Positions 47,411-54,749 of a stretch of 64,000 nt of DNA are shown here, piece after piece (within the stretch, counting starts at the first letter, position 1; every line of letters starts with the position of its first letter). Position numbers and translations under genes: made by a program. Source of the DNA: Gammaproteobacteria bacterium (GTDB taxonomy: Bacteria > Pseudomonadota > Gammaproteobacteria > GCA-002705445 > GCA-002716945); the NCBI GenBank assembly GCA_016779485.1, contig JADHNN010000004.1:1-64000 (forward strand), read 5' to 3'. The notes beneath the pieces are model-generated. The model did not search any database. It was not told the DNA's origin and worked only from the letters and a program-made list of their open reading frames with translations.

Positions 47411-48378
47411 ATTTGATTATTATTAATTATATTCAAGAATAAATCATTAAAACTTACCCAAGGAGAGGAATATCTTGCATTATATTTAGAGTTAAGATCC
47501 AAACCACTAATACTTTTAAGTCCTTGGAGCAAAGTGTTTACCTCGTAGTTTAAACACGTACTATTGTATTTTGAATTAAGGAATTGTGGTATATAAGGTT
47601 TATTGTTAACTGACTGTTTAACCGAGTAAATCTTTTCTAATTCTGAACTCATTAAAAAAATTATATATGAAAGAGGAGTATTAATATTTTCCAAATATTT
47701 ACTTACTTTTAAAAAACCAACTGAATCATGTTTATGAAGCATATCAACTAAGTCGTACTCTGTATATTTTGATTGATCAATATTTTTAGCTGCAAAGTTT
47801 TTATCTAATAAGCTTCTTTGGTAAATAACTTGAGAAATAGCTAAACTATTATTAAAGTTTGAATTAATTAAATCATTTATTACATCATCATCATAGGCAA
47901 CTTTGTTAATTTTACATTTATTTATAACCCATGTTTCTAGCATTTTGCCTTTAAGTTCATAAAGCTCTATTACACAATCGTTTGTGGATAATAATTTATA
48001 AAGTTTTGTATTTTTAAATGAGGATGCTTGACGATCAATTTTAATAATGATTTTGTTATCAGTAGGTTTATTATTAATAGACTCAAGAAAGTTTTTGAGG
48101 TTCTTTGGAATAGAATTACAGACAATATTTAATGTTGTTATTTTTTTTTCGTCAAAAAGTGATTGCTCATAAAAAGCAATTTCTATCGAACTGGTTTGTG
48201 TGTCATCATCAATAACATAACTTATATGATTATAATTGAGCTTTCGATAAAAATTAGTAATATCATGCTCAAGCTCATTACTTAGATTTCTAGGATTTCC
48301 ATGAATCATAAATAATCTATTCTCTGATGTGAATGAAAGATTCTTAAATTTAATATAATCAACTATCATCAGATACAT
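47407..48378 (-). CDS. holA: DNA polymerase III subunit delta HolA
   Basis: HolA is the clamp-opening subunit of the DNA polymerase III clamp loader. The 323-aa protein is divergent but keeps the layout: MIHGNPRNLSNELEHDI at the N-terminus, SLFDEKKITTLNIV, DNKIIIKIDR, the linker IELYELKGKMLETWVINKC and NSLAISQVIYQRSLL, then a helical C-terminal domain. In many gammaproteobacteria holA follows leuS and lptE; here those two lie 7 kb away without it. It is first in the holA-proA-nadD-rsfS-yhdP run, so this may be one long operon. Confidence 0.85.
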   Translation of the reverse strand: MYLMIVDYIKFKNLSFTSENRLFMIHGNPRNLSNELEHDITNFYRKLNYNHISYVIDDDTQTSSIEIAFYEQSLFDEKKITTLNIVCNSIPKNLKNFLESINNKPTDNKIIIKIDRQASSFKNTKLYKLLSTNDCVIELYELKGKMLETWVINKCKINKVAYDDDVINDLINSNFNNSLAISQVIYQRSLLDKNFAAKNIDQSKYTEYDLVDMLHKHDSVGFLKVSKYLENINTPLSYIIFLMSSELEKIYSVKQSVNNKPYIPQFLNSKYNSTCLNYEVNTLLQGLKSISGLDLNSKYNARYSSPWVSFNDLFLNIINNNQI

Positions 48379-48396
48379 TATACTATATTAGTTACC

Positions 48397-49284
48397 ATGA
48401 TTAGAGTTAAAAAATATAAAGTTGGTTTTGTTGGCCTTGGAATAATGGGTAAACCGATGGTTCATAATTTATTAGAGAATAAGGTCCAGGTATATTTCTA
48501 TGCAAGAAAACAAAAAATAATTAAATCTATTGAAAAACGCGGTGGGATATTTGTTTCTTCAGTTAGTGACTTGCCGAAGCATGCAAATATTTTAATTACA
48601 AATTTGCCAAAAACAAAAGATGTAGAATTAGTTACAACTGGAAAAGTAGGAATGCTTGATAATTTGAAAAAAGGTTCTTGTGTTATAGACATGAGTACTA
48701 TATCACCCAAAGGCGCGATCCAAATAAACACCGAGTTAAATAAAAAAGGTGCTTTCTTTATAGATGCACCGGTATCTGGTGGAGAAGCCGGCGCGATATC
48801 AGGTAATTTATCAATTATGGTAGGTGGAGATAGAAAGTCTTTTCATAAAGTTAAACCTATTCTTAAAATGTTGGGCGAAAAAATTACATACATCGGCAAC
48901 AGTGGATCTGGCCAAATATGTAAGATGTGCAATCAAGTTCTTGTTGCTCAGACCATTCAGGCTGTAAGTGATATTATCAATATTTCCAGTAAATCTAGAG
49001 TAGATCCAAATAGAATAAGAGAAGCTCTGCTGGGCGGGTACGCAAATAGTAAAATCTTAGAAATTCATGGAAAACGCATGATTGATAATGATTTCAAACC
49101 TGGATTTAAATTATCACTACATCATAAAGACTTAAAAATAGCTAAATCTTTTCTATCAAATATAGGAATACAACTCAAAAGTTTAAACCAGGTAAAAAAG
49201 CTAATGAATCTTGCAGAAAGTGCGGGATTATCTGACTTAGATTCATCTGCAATTCATAGTATATTAGAAAAAACTTATAAATAA
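48397..49284 (+). CDS. Beta-hydroxyacid dehydrogenase, likely tartronate semialdehyde reductase
   Basis: The 295-aa protein has the NAD-binding VGFVGLGIMGKPMVHNL at residues 9-25, DMSTISPKGAIQI, the substrate motif DAPVSGGEAGAISGNLSIMVGG and the catalytic Lys in GQICKMCNQVLVAQ. The GGEAGA version and the C-terminal HHKDLKIA resemble 2-hydroxy-3-oxopropionate reductase (GarR/GlxR) more than 3-hydroxyisobutyrate dehydrogenase. If so, it would act downstream of glyoxylate, which the malyl-CoA lyase at 9.3 kb could supply. Substrate is not proven. Confidence 0.82.
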   Translation: MIRVKKYKVGFVGLGIMGKPMVHNLLENKVQVYFYARKQKIIKSIEKRGGIFVSSVSDLPKHANILITNLPKTKDVELVTTGKVGMLDNLKKGSCVIDMSTISPKGAIQINTELNKKGAFFIDAPVSGGEAGAISGNLSIMVGGDRKSFHKVKPILKMLGEKITYIGNSGSGQICKMCNQVLVAQTIQAVSDIINISSKSRVDPNRIREALLGGYANSKILEIHGKRMIDNDFKPGFKLSLHHKDLKIAKSFLSNIGIQLKSLNQVKKLMNLAESAGLSDLDSSAIHSILEKTYK

Positions 49285-49322
49285 TTATTAAGCTTTATCC
49301 ATTTATATATTATAATATTGCC

Positions 49323-49721
49323 ATGGAAACAAGGTACGAGAAGCTATACAGAAAACTTGATGTAACCCCTACGAAACAAAGGGTTGATTTAGCACATTTG
49401 ATATTTGCTAAAAAACAACATTTTACTGCTACAGATTTAATAAATATAGTAGACAAGAAAAAACTGAATATCTCGATGGCTACTGTCTACAATACATTAT
49501 CTCTTTTGGAGGACAAAGGAATGCTGAAGACTATTAATATAGATAACGAAGTGAAATTTTATGATACTAACCTAGAGAATCATCACCACCTATACAATAC
49601 TACGATGAGTACTCTTACAGATATCGCTCATGATAAAGTTGTATTTGCTGAGTTACCAGAATTACCAAAAACATTGGAAATTGAAAGTACAGAACTCTTA
49701 ATAAAAGCTAGGAATAAATAA
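49323..49721 (+). CDS. Fur-family regulator, Irr-like, cysteine-free
   Basis: The 132-aa protein has the Fur winged helix: VTPTKQRVDLAHLIFAKKQHFTATDLI and the recognition helix SMATVYNTLSLLEDKGML. FYDTNLENHHHLYN holds the His cluster, and the C-terminal segment resembles alphaproteobacterial Irr. There is not a single cysteine, so the structural zinc site of typical Fur, Zur and PerR is absent. It probably senses iron, haem or peroxide. It converges with the DUF3501-rubrerythrin operon (2-bp gap), whose upstream palindrome fits an Irr/PerR-type operator. Confidence 0.82.
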   Translation: METRYEKLYRKLDVTPTKQRVDLAHLIFAKKQHFTATDLINIVDKKKLNISMATVYNTLSLLEDKGMLKTINIDNEVKFYDTNLENHHHLYNTTMSTLTDIAHDKVVFAELPELPKTLEIESTELLIKARNK

Positions 49722-49723
49722 AT

Positions 49724-50305
49724 TCAGTTAGTGTTTAGATCTTTAGATAGGCTATCTTTTGTTGCTTCAGACAGGGCAACTTCATCTGTATATTCATCAT
49801 GAGAAACACCAACTAGTACACGATCATTAGATAAAAAGTCTGTAATATCAGTTTGATCAAGTTCAAATCTTAAAAAATGTACCGCTGATGTTTTGTTATC
49901 AGTACTTCTTTCAAGGTCTTCATCTGCTAGAGCGACTATTTTCTTAGACCCGCAATTTAGATAAATGTTATTTTCAATATCATGTAATTTAGATAACATT
50001 ATTTTTCTTTCTTCAACATCAGGATACATTATAAGCATCGTTGCCTTAAAGTTTGTTCCATCCGGTATCAATGGGTTATAAGCATCAATCTCTTCTTGAA
50101 TCTCTTTTTTATTAAATATCTTCTCTATCCTGAGCATTTCTTGGACCTGATATTTAATTGTAGAATAATCCTCAAAAATAAGAACAATATGCTCCCCAAT
50201 AGATACAGTTCTATTTTTTTTATGAATAATTAATGCTTTTTTTATAGCATCTCTTTCATTATCATACTCTTCGAGAGATAGGAGATCTGATGTTTTTAGC
50301 TTCAT
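49724..50305 (-). CDS. DUF3501 family protein
   Basis: The 193-aa protein matches DUF3501: it begins LKTSDLLSLEEYDNERDAIKK, then RTVSIGEHIVLIFEDYSTIKYQVQEMLRIEKIF, with LIPDGTNFKATMLIMYPDVEER. Function is unknown. In many proteobacteria it is encoded with a CCG-domain Fe-S protein and a rubrerythrin, exactly as here, so it is presumed to serve the same redox or peroxide-stress system. It overlaps the Fe-S gene by 4 nt. Confidence 0.88.
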   Translation of the reverse strand: MKLKTSDLLSLEEYDNERDAIKKALIIHKKNRTVSIGEHIVLIFEDYSTIKYQVQEMLRIEKIFNKKEIQEEIDAYNPLIPDGTNFKATMLIMYPDVEERKIMLSKLHDIENNIYLNCGSKKIVALADEDLERSTDNKTSAVHFLRFELDQTDITDFLSNDRVLVGVSHDEYTDEVALSEATKDSLSKDLNTN

Positions 50306-51630
50306 TGTTTTATTCCGTATGCTTTTTTAATTAATGTAATTGGATGTTGTGGAGCTTTTAAATTACCTAGAGAATTTTCAATGTGGTGAGCTGCTAAAGA
50401 GCAGTCACTTGTAAAACTATCAAACGAGGAAGCTTTGAATTCTCTAGTAATTGGCCTGGCAATTTTAATGGCTATTTCATGTGTTTCGGCTTTTACCCCA
50501 TAAGTTCCATCATGCCCAGAACATTTTTCAATTGCGTTTATTTTTGTTCCAGGAACAAGTTCAAGGACTTTCTTTGTTAACATTCCCATATTTTGCACTC
50601 TCTGATGACAGGCCACTTGATAAGACACATCACCAAGTTTATTTCTAAAATCTTTTTTTAGTTTTCCTTGATCATTTATGAAATTGAGAAATTCAAATGG
50701 GTCTCTAAAAGCTTGTGAAACAACTGCCAGATCTTTATTGTCAGGGAACAGTAACGGTAATTCCTGTTTGTACATCAAGACACACGATGGAATAGGTGCA
50801 ATTATGACATAGCCTTGGTCAACATATTTTTTAAATCCAGGTAGGTTCTTCATCATCATCTTTTCAACTAGCTTGATATCTCCAAGCTCAAGCTTTGGCA
50901 TACCACAGCAGTTATCATCAGAAATTATATCAACTGTAATATTGTTATGTTTTAGTATGTCATAAAAATCTTCTATAACACCTGGCTCATTATAGTTATG
51001 ATAACATGTTGTAAAAATAGCAACCTTGAGATTAGGATCTCCATTGTATCTTTGTAGACCAAGCTTCTTTGCTGTTTTAGACACAAAATTCGGTAATTTA
51101 GCGTTGATATGGATACCAAAAAATTTACTAAGAAATTTTCTAAATATTTTTATATTATTAAAAAAATTTACTATTGGTGCAACTAGCGCTCTAGAGAAAA
51201 TTTTACCTAAATTATCTGTTGATGTAAGCACTTTATCTCTAAATGAATTTTTATTGTTTGCATTCTTTATTGCCTTACCTCTTAACATAAGATGTGGAAA
51301 GTCAATTTCCCATTCGTGTGGAGGTACATAAGGGCATTTGGTCATAAAACATAAATCGCACAGATAACAGTGATCGATCACAGAGCTAAATTCATCATAT
51401 TTAACACCATCAACTTCAAATGTTTTTGATTCATCAATGAGATCGAATAAGGTTGGGAACGAATTACACAAGCTTACACACCTTCTACAGCCATGACACG
51501 CATCTGCTACTCTTCTTAATTCTTCTTCAAACTTTTCCTCATTAAGAAAATCAGGATTATTCCAATCAATGATATGGCGAGTAGGTTTTTCTAATCCACC
51601 CTCACCTTTAGGCATCTGTCCTGTGCTCAT
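50302..51630 (-). CDS. Heterodisulfide reductase-like Fe-S oxidoreductase
   Basis: The 442-aa protein has two 4Fe-4S ferredoxin clusters near the N-terminus (CHGCRRCVSLC near residue 43 and CYLCDLCFMTKCP near 88), then two CCG-type cysteine-rich segments (FTTCYHNYNEPG to DNCCGMPKLELGD, and QVACHQRVQNMG to EKCSGHDGTYG). The layout resembles GlpC and HdrD. Substrate is unknown; electrons may go to or from the rubrerythrin encoded 68 bp upstream. No membrane span is clear. Confidence 0.9.
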   Translation of the reverse strand: MSTGQMPKGEGGLEKPTRHIIDWNNPDFLNEEKFEEELRRVADACHGCRRCVSLCNSFPTLFDLIDESKTFEVDGVKYDEFSSVIDHCYLCDLCFMTKCPYVPPHEWEIDFPHLMLRGKAIKNANNKNSFRDKVLTSTDNLGKIFSRALVAPIVNFFNNIKIFRKFLSKFFGIHINAKLPNFVSKTAKKLGLQRYNGDPNLKVAIFTTCYHNYNEPGVIEDFYDILKHNNITVDIISDDNCCGMPKLELGDIKLVEKMMMKNLPGFKKYVDQGYVIIAPIPSCVLMYKQELPLLFPDNKDLAVVSQAFRDPFEFLNFINDQGKLKKDFRNKLGDVSYQVACHQRVQNMGMLTKKVLELVPGTKINAIEKCSGHDGTYGVKAETHEIAIKIARPITREFKASSFDSFTSDCSLAAHHIENSLGNLKAPQHPITLIKKAYGIKQ

Positions 51631-51659
51631 ATTCTTTCTCTTTTTTTGTAAAATAATTC

Positions 51660-51686
51660 GTGGACGTTTTTTATAAAAACGCCCAC
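51660..51686. other. Stem-loop between rubrerythrin and the Fe-S gene
   Basis: GTGGACGTTTTT pairs with AAAAACGCCCAC (one mismatch) around a 3-nt loop. It lies 13 bp past the rubrerythrin stop. On the minus strand only a weak T-rich stretch follows, so it may be an attenuator or an mRNA-stabilising hairpin that raises rubrerythrin over its operon partners. Confidence 0.55.
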
Positions 51687-51698
51687 AACTTGTCTAAA

Positions 51699-52118
51699 TT
51701 AAGATATTGACTCTAATGCTTTTGTAAAACGGTTTGCATGAGATCTTTCAGCTTTAGCTAAAGTCTCAAACCAATCTGCAATTTCGTCATGACCTTCATC
51801 TCTTGCAGTTTTTGCCATCCCAGGATACATATCTGTGTATTCATGAGTTTCCCCTGCAATAGCTGCTTTGAGATTAAGAACACTGTCACCGATAGGTTCG
51901 CCAGTAGCTGGATCGCCGCATTCTTTTTCTAGGTACTCTAAATGACCGTGAGCATGCCCAGTCTCACCCTCTGCTGTTGAACGAAATACTGTAGCAATAT
52001 CATTTTGACCTTCTACATCTGCTTTTGCTGCAAAATAAAGATATCTTCTATTTGCTTGAGACTCCCCTGCAAACGCATCTTTGAGATTTTGTTCTGTTTT
52101 TGAACCTTTTAAACTCAT
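51699..52118 (-). CDS. Rubrerythrin (diiron domain only)
   Basis: The 139-aa protein is a ferritin-like four-helix bundle with two E-x(2)-H-type ligand sets: AFAGESQANRRYLYFAAKA and TAEGETGHAHGHLEYL in the first half, and AIAGETHEYTDMYPGMA and LAKAERSHANRF in the second. It lacks the C-terminal rubredoxin domain, so electrons must come from a partner, plausibly the Fe-S protein of the same operon. Rubrerythrins reduce hydrogen peroxide. The operon promoter region has a perfect palindrome at 52138. Confidence 0.93.
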   Translation of the reverse strand: MSLKGSKTEQNLKDAFAGESQANRRYLYFAAKADVEGQNDIATVFRSTAEGETGHAHGHLEYLEKECGDPATGEPIGDSVLNLKAAIAGETHEYTDMYPGMAKTARDEGHDEIADWFETLAKAERSHANRFTKALESIS

Positions 52119-52137
52119 TACATTCTCCTAAGTGATT

Positions 52138-52156
52138 ATTTAGAATGATTCTAAAT
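52138..52156. promoter_or_regulatory. Palindromic operator, Irr (ICE) or PerR type
   Basis: ATTTAGAATGATTCTAAAT is a perfect 19-bp palindrome centred on one G, 20 bp upstream of the rubrerythrin ATG. It fits the iron control element bound by Irr as I recall it (TTTAGAA-N3-TTCTAAA) and also resembles PerR boxes (TTATAATNATTATAA). The Irr-like gene at the far end of the operon is the natural candidate to bind it. Confidence 0.75.
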
Positions 52157-52235
52157 TTATAAAGCATATATGTCAATATTTTTCTGTTAGAATAGTCATG
52201 ATGATAATGATTCTTGTTATCTTTTGAGAGAGACT

Positions 52236-53246
52236 TTGGACGATATATTTTTTCAACTGTATAAAAAAATTGCTTTTCTGGGTGACCCTGAAAAGGTGCA
52301 TGATATTTCACTACCCATTCTAGAATTTATCTATAAAAGTTATTTAGGAAAGGTACTGCACAAAAAAATCATTAGTAAAAAAACTAAACAACTGAATATT
52401 GATTTTGATAATCCATTAGGTTTGGCTGCAGGCTTTGATAAAAATGCTGACTACTTAAATTTTATATCAAATGTAGGTTTTGGTTATGTAGAAGTAGGAA
52501 CCCTAACGCCAAAACCTCAAGCAGGAAACCCTAAACCAAGAATCTTTAGACTCATAAAAGATGAGGCGATAATTAATCACTTAGGTTTTAACAATAAAGG
52601 AATTGACTACGCAATAAATAAAATTAAAAAGTTTAATCGCAACATACCGATAGGTATTAATATAGGTAAAAACGCATATACGCAAATAAAAGATGCATTT
52701 AGAGATTATGAATATTGTTTAAGAAAGTCATATGCTATCGCAGATTATATTACCTTGAATATTTCTTCACCAAATACAAAAGGCCTAAGACAGCTTCAAT
52801 CTGGACAAAATATAAATGAATTTATTCGCTCTATAAAGGGATTGCATGATAACTTAAAAAAAGTTTATAAGAAACATACGCCGTTAGTTATAAAAATTGC
52901 ACCTGATATTTCCATTGAAGATATTGGTGGAATCATAGATTTAATAAATTCGTATGATGTGGACGGCATAATCTGTACCAACACCACCATAGATAAGTCA
53001 TCAATAGATGAATCCTATAAAAATTTACAAGGAGGTTTAAGTGGTAGACCTTTATACAAACAATCAAATAATATACTCAAAGAAGTGTGTCGTCAGATGT
53101 CCAAAGATAAAACTGTCATAGGTGTAGGTGGAGTGGATTCTCCGCAAGCTGCAAAAGAAAAAATAAATCTTGGAGCTAATCTAATTCAAATATACACAGG
53201 ATTAGTTTTTAAAGGGCCAGGATTAATTGAGAGTATCCTGCGTTAA
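52236..53246 (+). CDS. pyrD: Dihydroorotate dehydrogenase, class 2 (quinone)
   Basis: PyrD oxidises dihydroorotate to orotate with FMN and passes electrons to quinone at the inner membrane. Motifs are DNPLGLAAGFDKNADYL, GYVEVGTLTPKPQAGNPKPRIFRL, NISSPNTKGLRQLQ with the catalytic Ser, IKIAPDIS, CTNTT and GVGGVDSPQAA. No ATG is available upstream: both candidates are TTG. I prefer 52236 (336 aa) because GAGAGAG lies 5 nt before it and length then equals E. coli PyrD; the tracked start is 52224. It is divergent from rubrerythrin. Confidence 0.93.
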   Translation: MDDIFFQLYKKIAFLGDPEKVHDISLPILEFIYKSYLGKVLHKKIISKKTKQLNIDFDNPLGLAAGFDKNADYLNFISNVGFGYVEVGTLTPKPQAGNPKPRIFRLIKDEAIINHLGFNNKGIDYAINKIKKFNRNIPIGINIGKNAYTQIKDAFRDYEYCLRKSYAIADYITLNISSPNTKGLRQLQSGQNINEFIRSIKGLHDNLKKVYKKHTPLVIKIAPDISIEDIGGIIDLINSYDVDGIICTNTTIDKSSIDESYKNLQGGLSGRPLYKQSNNILKEVCRQMSKDKTVIGVGGVDSPQAAKEKINLGANLIQIYTGLVFKGPGLIESILR

Positions 53247-53247
53247 T

Positions 53248-53538
53248 TTATTCTGGGGTCCATTTACCGTAAGCATCTTCATTAGGTTTTACTGAAGATG
53301 TTTCCCCCTGTTTGAGAGTATCGGTTTGTTGATCATAAACATACTGTGTGAACTCAATTAGTTGTTTTAGAATATCATCTCTATCTTTTTTAGGAATTTC
53401 TGCTGTTGCTACAATTGAACCAACGACAGCCGATAGGTATTGTGATGCTAGAATAGGATCTTCATTTTTAGGTTCATATTCAACAAGGACTTTCTGCAAT
53501 CCTTTTAATAATTCAGGTTTTAATACAATTTCTGTCAT
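53248..53538 (-). CDS. Small acidic hypothetical protein
   Basis: I do not recognise this 96-aa soluble protein. It is helix-rich by appearance (LLKGLQKVLVEYE, DDILKQLIEFTQYVYDQQ) with a polar tail (VKPNEDAYGKWTPE) and has no cysteine, signal peptide or span. It converges with pyrD, leaving one base between the stop codons, and is divergent from the MBL hydrolase gene 34 bp away, which gives it a separate promoter. Tight packing and a clean frame favour a real gene. Confidence 0.65.
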   Translation of the reverse strand: MTEIVLKPELLKGLQKVLVEYEPKNEDPILASQYLSAVVGSIVATAEIPKKDRDDILKQLIEFTQYVYDQQTDTLKQGETSSVKPNEDAYGKWTPE

Positions 53539-53572
53539 TATGCTTGTTCAAATTATATTATAATGACGTTGT

Positions 53573-54268
53573 ATGCAAGATAATTCTAATTTATCAGTAA
53601 AAACTTTTGATGTAGGGCCTATGCAAAATATTGTTTACCTTATTTGGAACAATAAAACAAAAGAAGGCGCAATAGTTGATCCTGCGTGGGACCTTGATGC
53701 GGTATTAACTTTTATTAAAAATAATCATATTAAATTAACAAGTATTCTGCTGACTCATAGTCATCATGATCATGTCAATTCTATTGATAAATTATTAGAG
53801 ATATATGATGTACCTATTTTTATCAATAAATTAGAAGCAGAATTTTGGAATAAAACTTATGACAATTTAATTAGTTTAGATTCACAAGCTGAAATATTTC
53901 TGGGGGAAAAACATCTTCAGTCCATTCATACACCTGGTCATACACCAGGCTCCTGTTGCTATACATTTGATGATAAACTTATCGCTGGTGACACTCTTTT
54001 TGTTTTTGGATGCGGAAGATGTGATTTACATGGCGGAAATCCTGAACAAATGTTCAACTCTCTGAAGATTCTTAAAAGTAATTTTCACAAAGATACCATC
54101 ATCATGCCTGGTCATAACTACTCTGTTACAAGGCAGTCTACTCTAGAAAAAGAAATTAGTGGTAATCCTTTTTTTAGTTTCGATAATTTAAAAGATTTTG
54201 TGAGATATCGCATGGTCGATCATGATAGATCTAGAGACGAACCATACGGACCAATTAATTTGTTTTAG
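53573..54268 (+). CDS. MBL-fold metallo-hydrolase (GloB/YcbL-like)
   Basis: The 231-aa protein carries the metallo-beta-lactamase motif THSHHDHV near residue 62, HTPGHTPGSC near 118, LIAGDTLFVFGCGRCDL near 138 and MPGHNY near 180. These supply the two-metal site. FGCGRCDLHGGNPEQMFNSL is typical of GloB-like and persulfide-dioxygenase-like relatives. It may hydrolyse S-lactoylglutathione or a similar thioester; the C-terminal GloB domain is only partly apparent. Its last 14 nt overlap convergent lptE. Confidence 0.85.
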   Translation: MQDNSNLSVKTFDVGPMQNIVYLIWNNKTKEGAIVDPAWDLDAVLTFIKNNHIKLTSILLTHSHHDHVNSIDKLLEIYDVPIFINKLEAEFWNKTYDNLISLDSQAEIFLGEKHLQSIHTPGHTPGSCCYTFDDKLIAGDTLFVFGCGRCDLHGGNPEQMFNSLKILKSNFHKDTIIMPGHNYSVTRQSTLEKEISGNPFFSFDNLKDFVRYRMVDHDRSRDEPYGPINLF

Positions 54269-54749
54269 ATTTAAGCGCTGCTTTTAATTTCAATATTAAT
54301 TTCCTAAGTAATCTCTGGTCTATGCTATTACTAGCAATAATCTCTTTTTCTCTTGTGCCTTGCATTTGCGATTCATTAAAATCATAAGATGCGCTTGCCT
54401 TAAGTGATCCTTTTAGTATTTCTGTTTCTGATAATATAAGTTCATAGTCTAGTTTTTTGCTAATTTCATATTCGTCTACTCGTCCTGATGAATTAACCGA
54501 AAGTTGTCTAGTTTCACTCTTAAGGTTACTTATCTTAACTACGGGATACGTCGAGTCAATGAAACTATTGTCATTTTTATATGAGAGAATTTTTTGCTCA
54601 AGTAACATGGCTATTTTATTTGAATCACTAGCAATAACTTTTATATTTTTTAGCTCATCTATATCTAATGATCCTCTGAGCTGATAGCCACATGAACTAA
54701 AAGAAGTGATTAAAAAAGAAATCAAGAATATAGATTTAATTGTTTTCAT
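54255..54749 (-). CDS. lptE: LPS-assembly lipoprotein LptE
   Basis: The 164-aa lipoprotein has a signal peptide and lipobox (LITSFSSCGYQLRG) with Cys20 as the lipidation site; CGYQLRG is the family's opening. The rest fits the LptE fold (KISNLKSETRQLSVNSSGRVDEYE, SASYDFNESQMQGTREKEI). LptE plugs the LptD barrel and helps insert LPS in the outer membrane. It overlaps leuS by 4 nt, the usual leuS-lptE order, but holA is not next. Confidence 0.93.
   Translation of the reverse strand: MKTIKSIFLISFLITSFSSCGYQLRGSLDIDELKNIKVIASDSNKIAMLLEQKILSYKNDNSFIDSTYPVVKISNLKSETRQLSVNSSGRVDEYEISKKLDYELILSETEILKGSLKASASYDFNESQMQGTREKEIIASNSIDQRLLRKLILKLKAALKSKTN

Noticed and set aside
52199-52220. GATGATAATGATTCTTG as a Fur box upstream of pyrD
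   Set aside because: Only part of it fits the GATAAT repeat pattern and it is not palindromic, unlike the clear palindrome at 52138.
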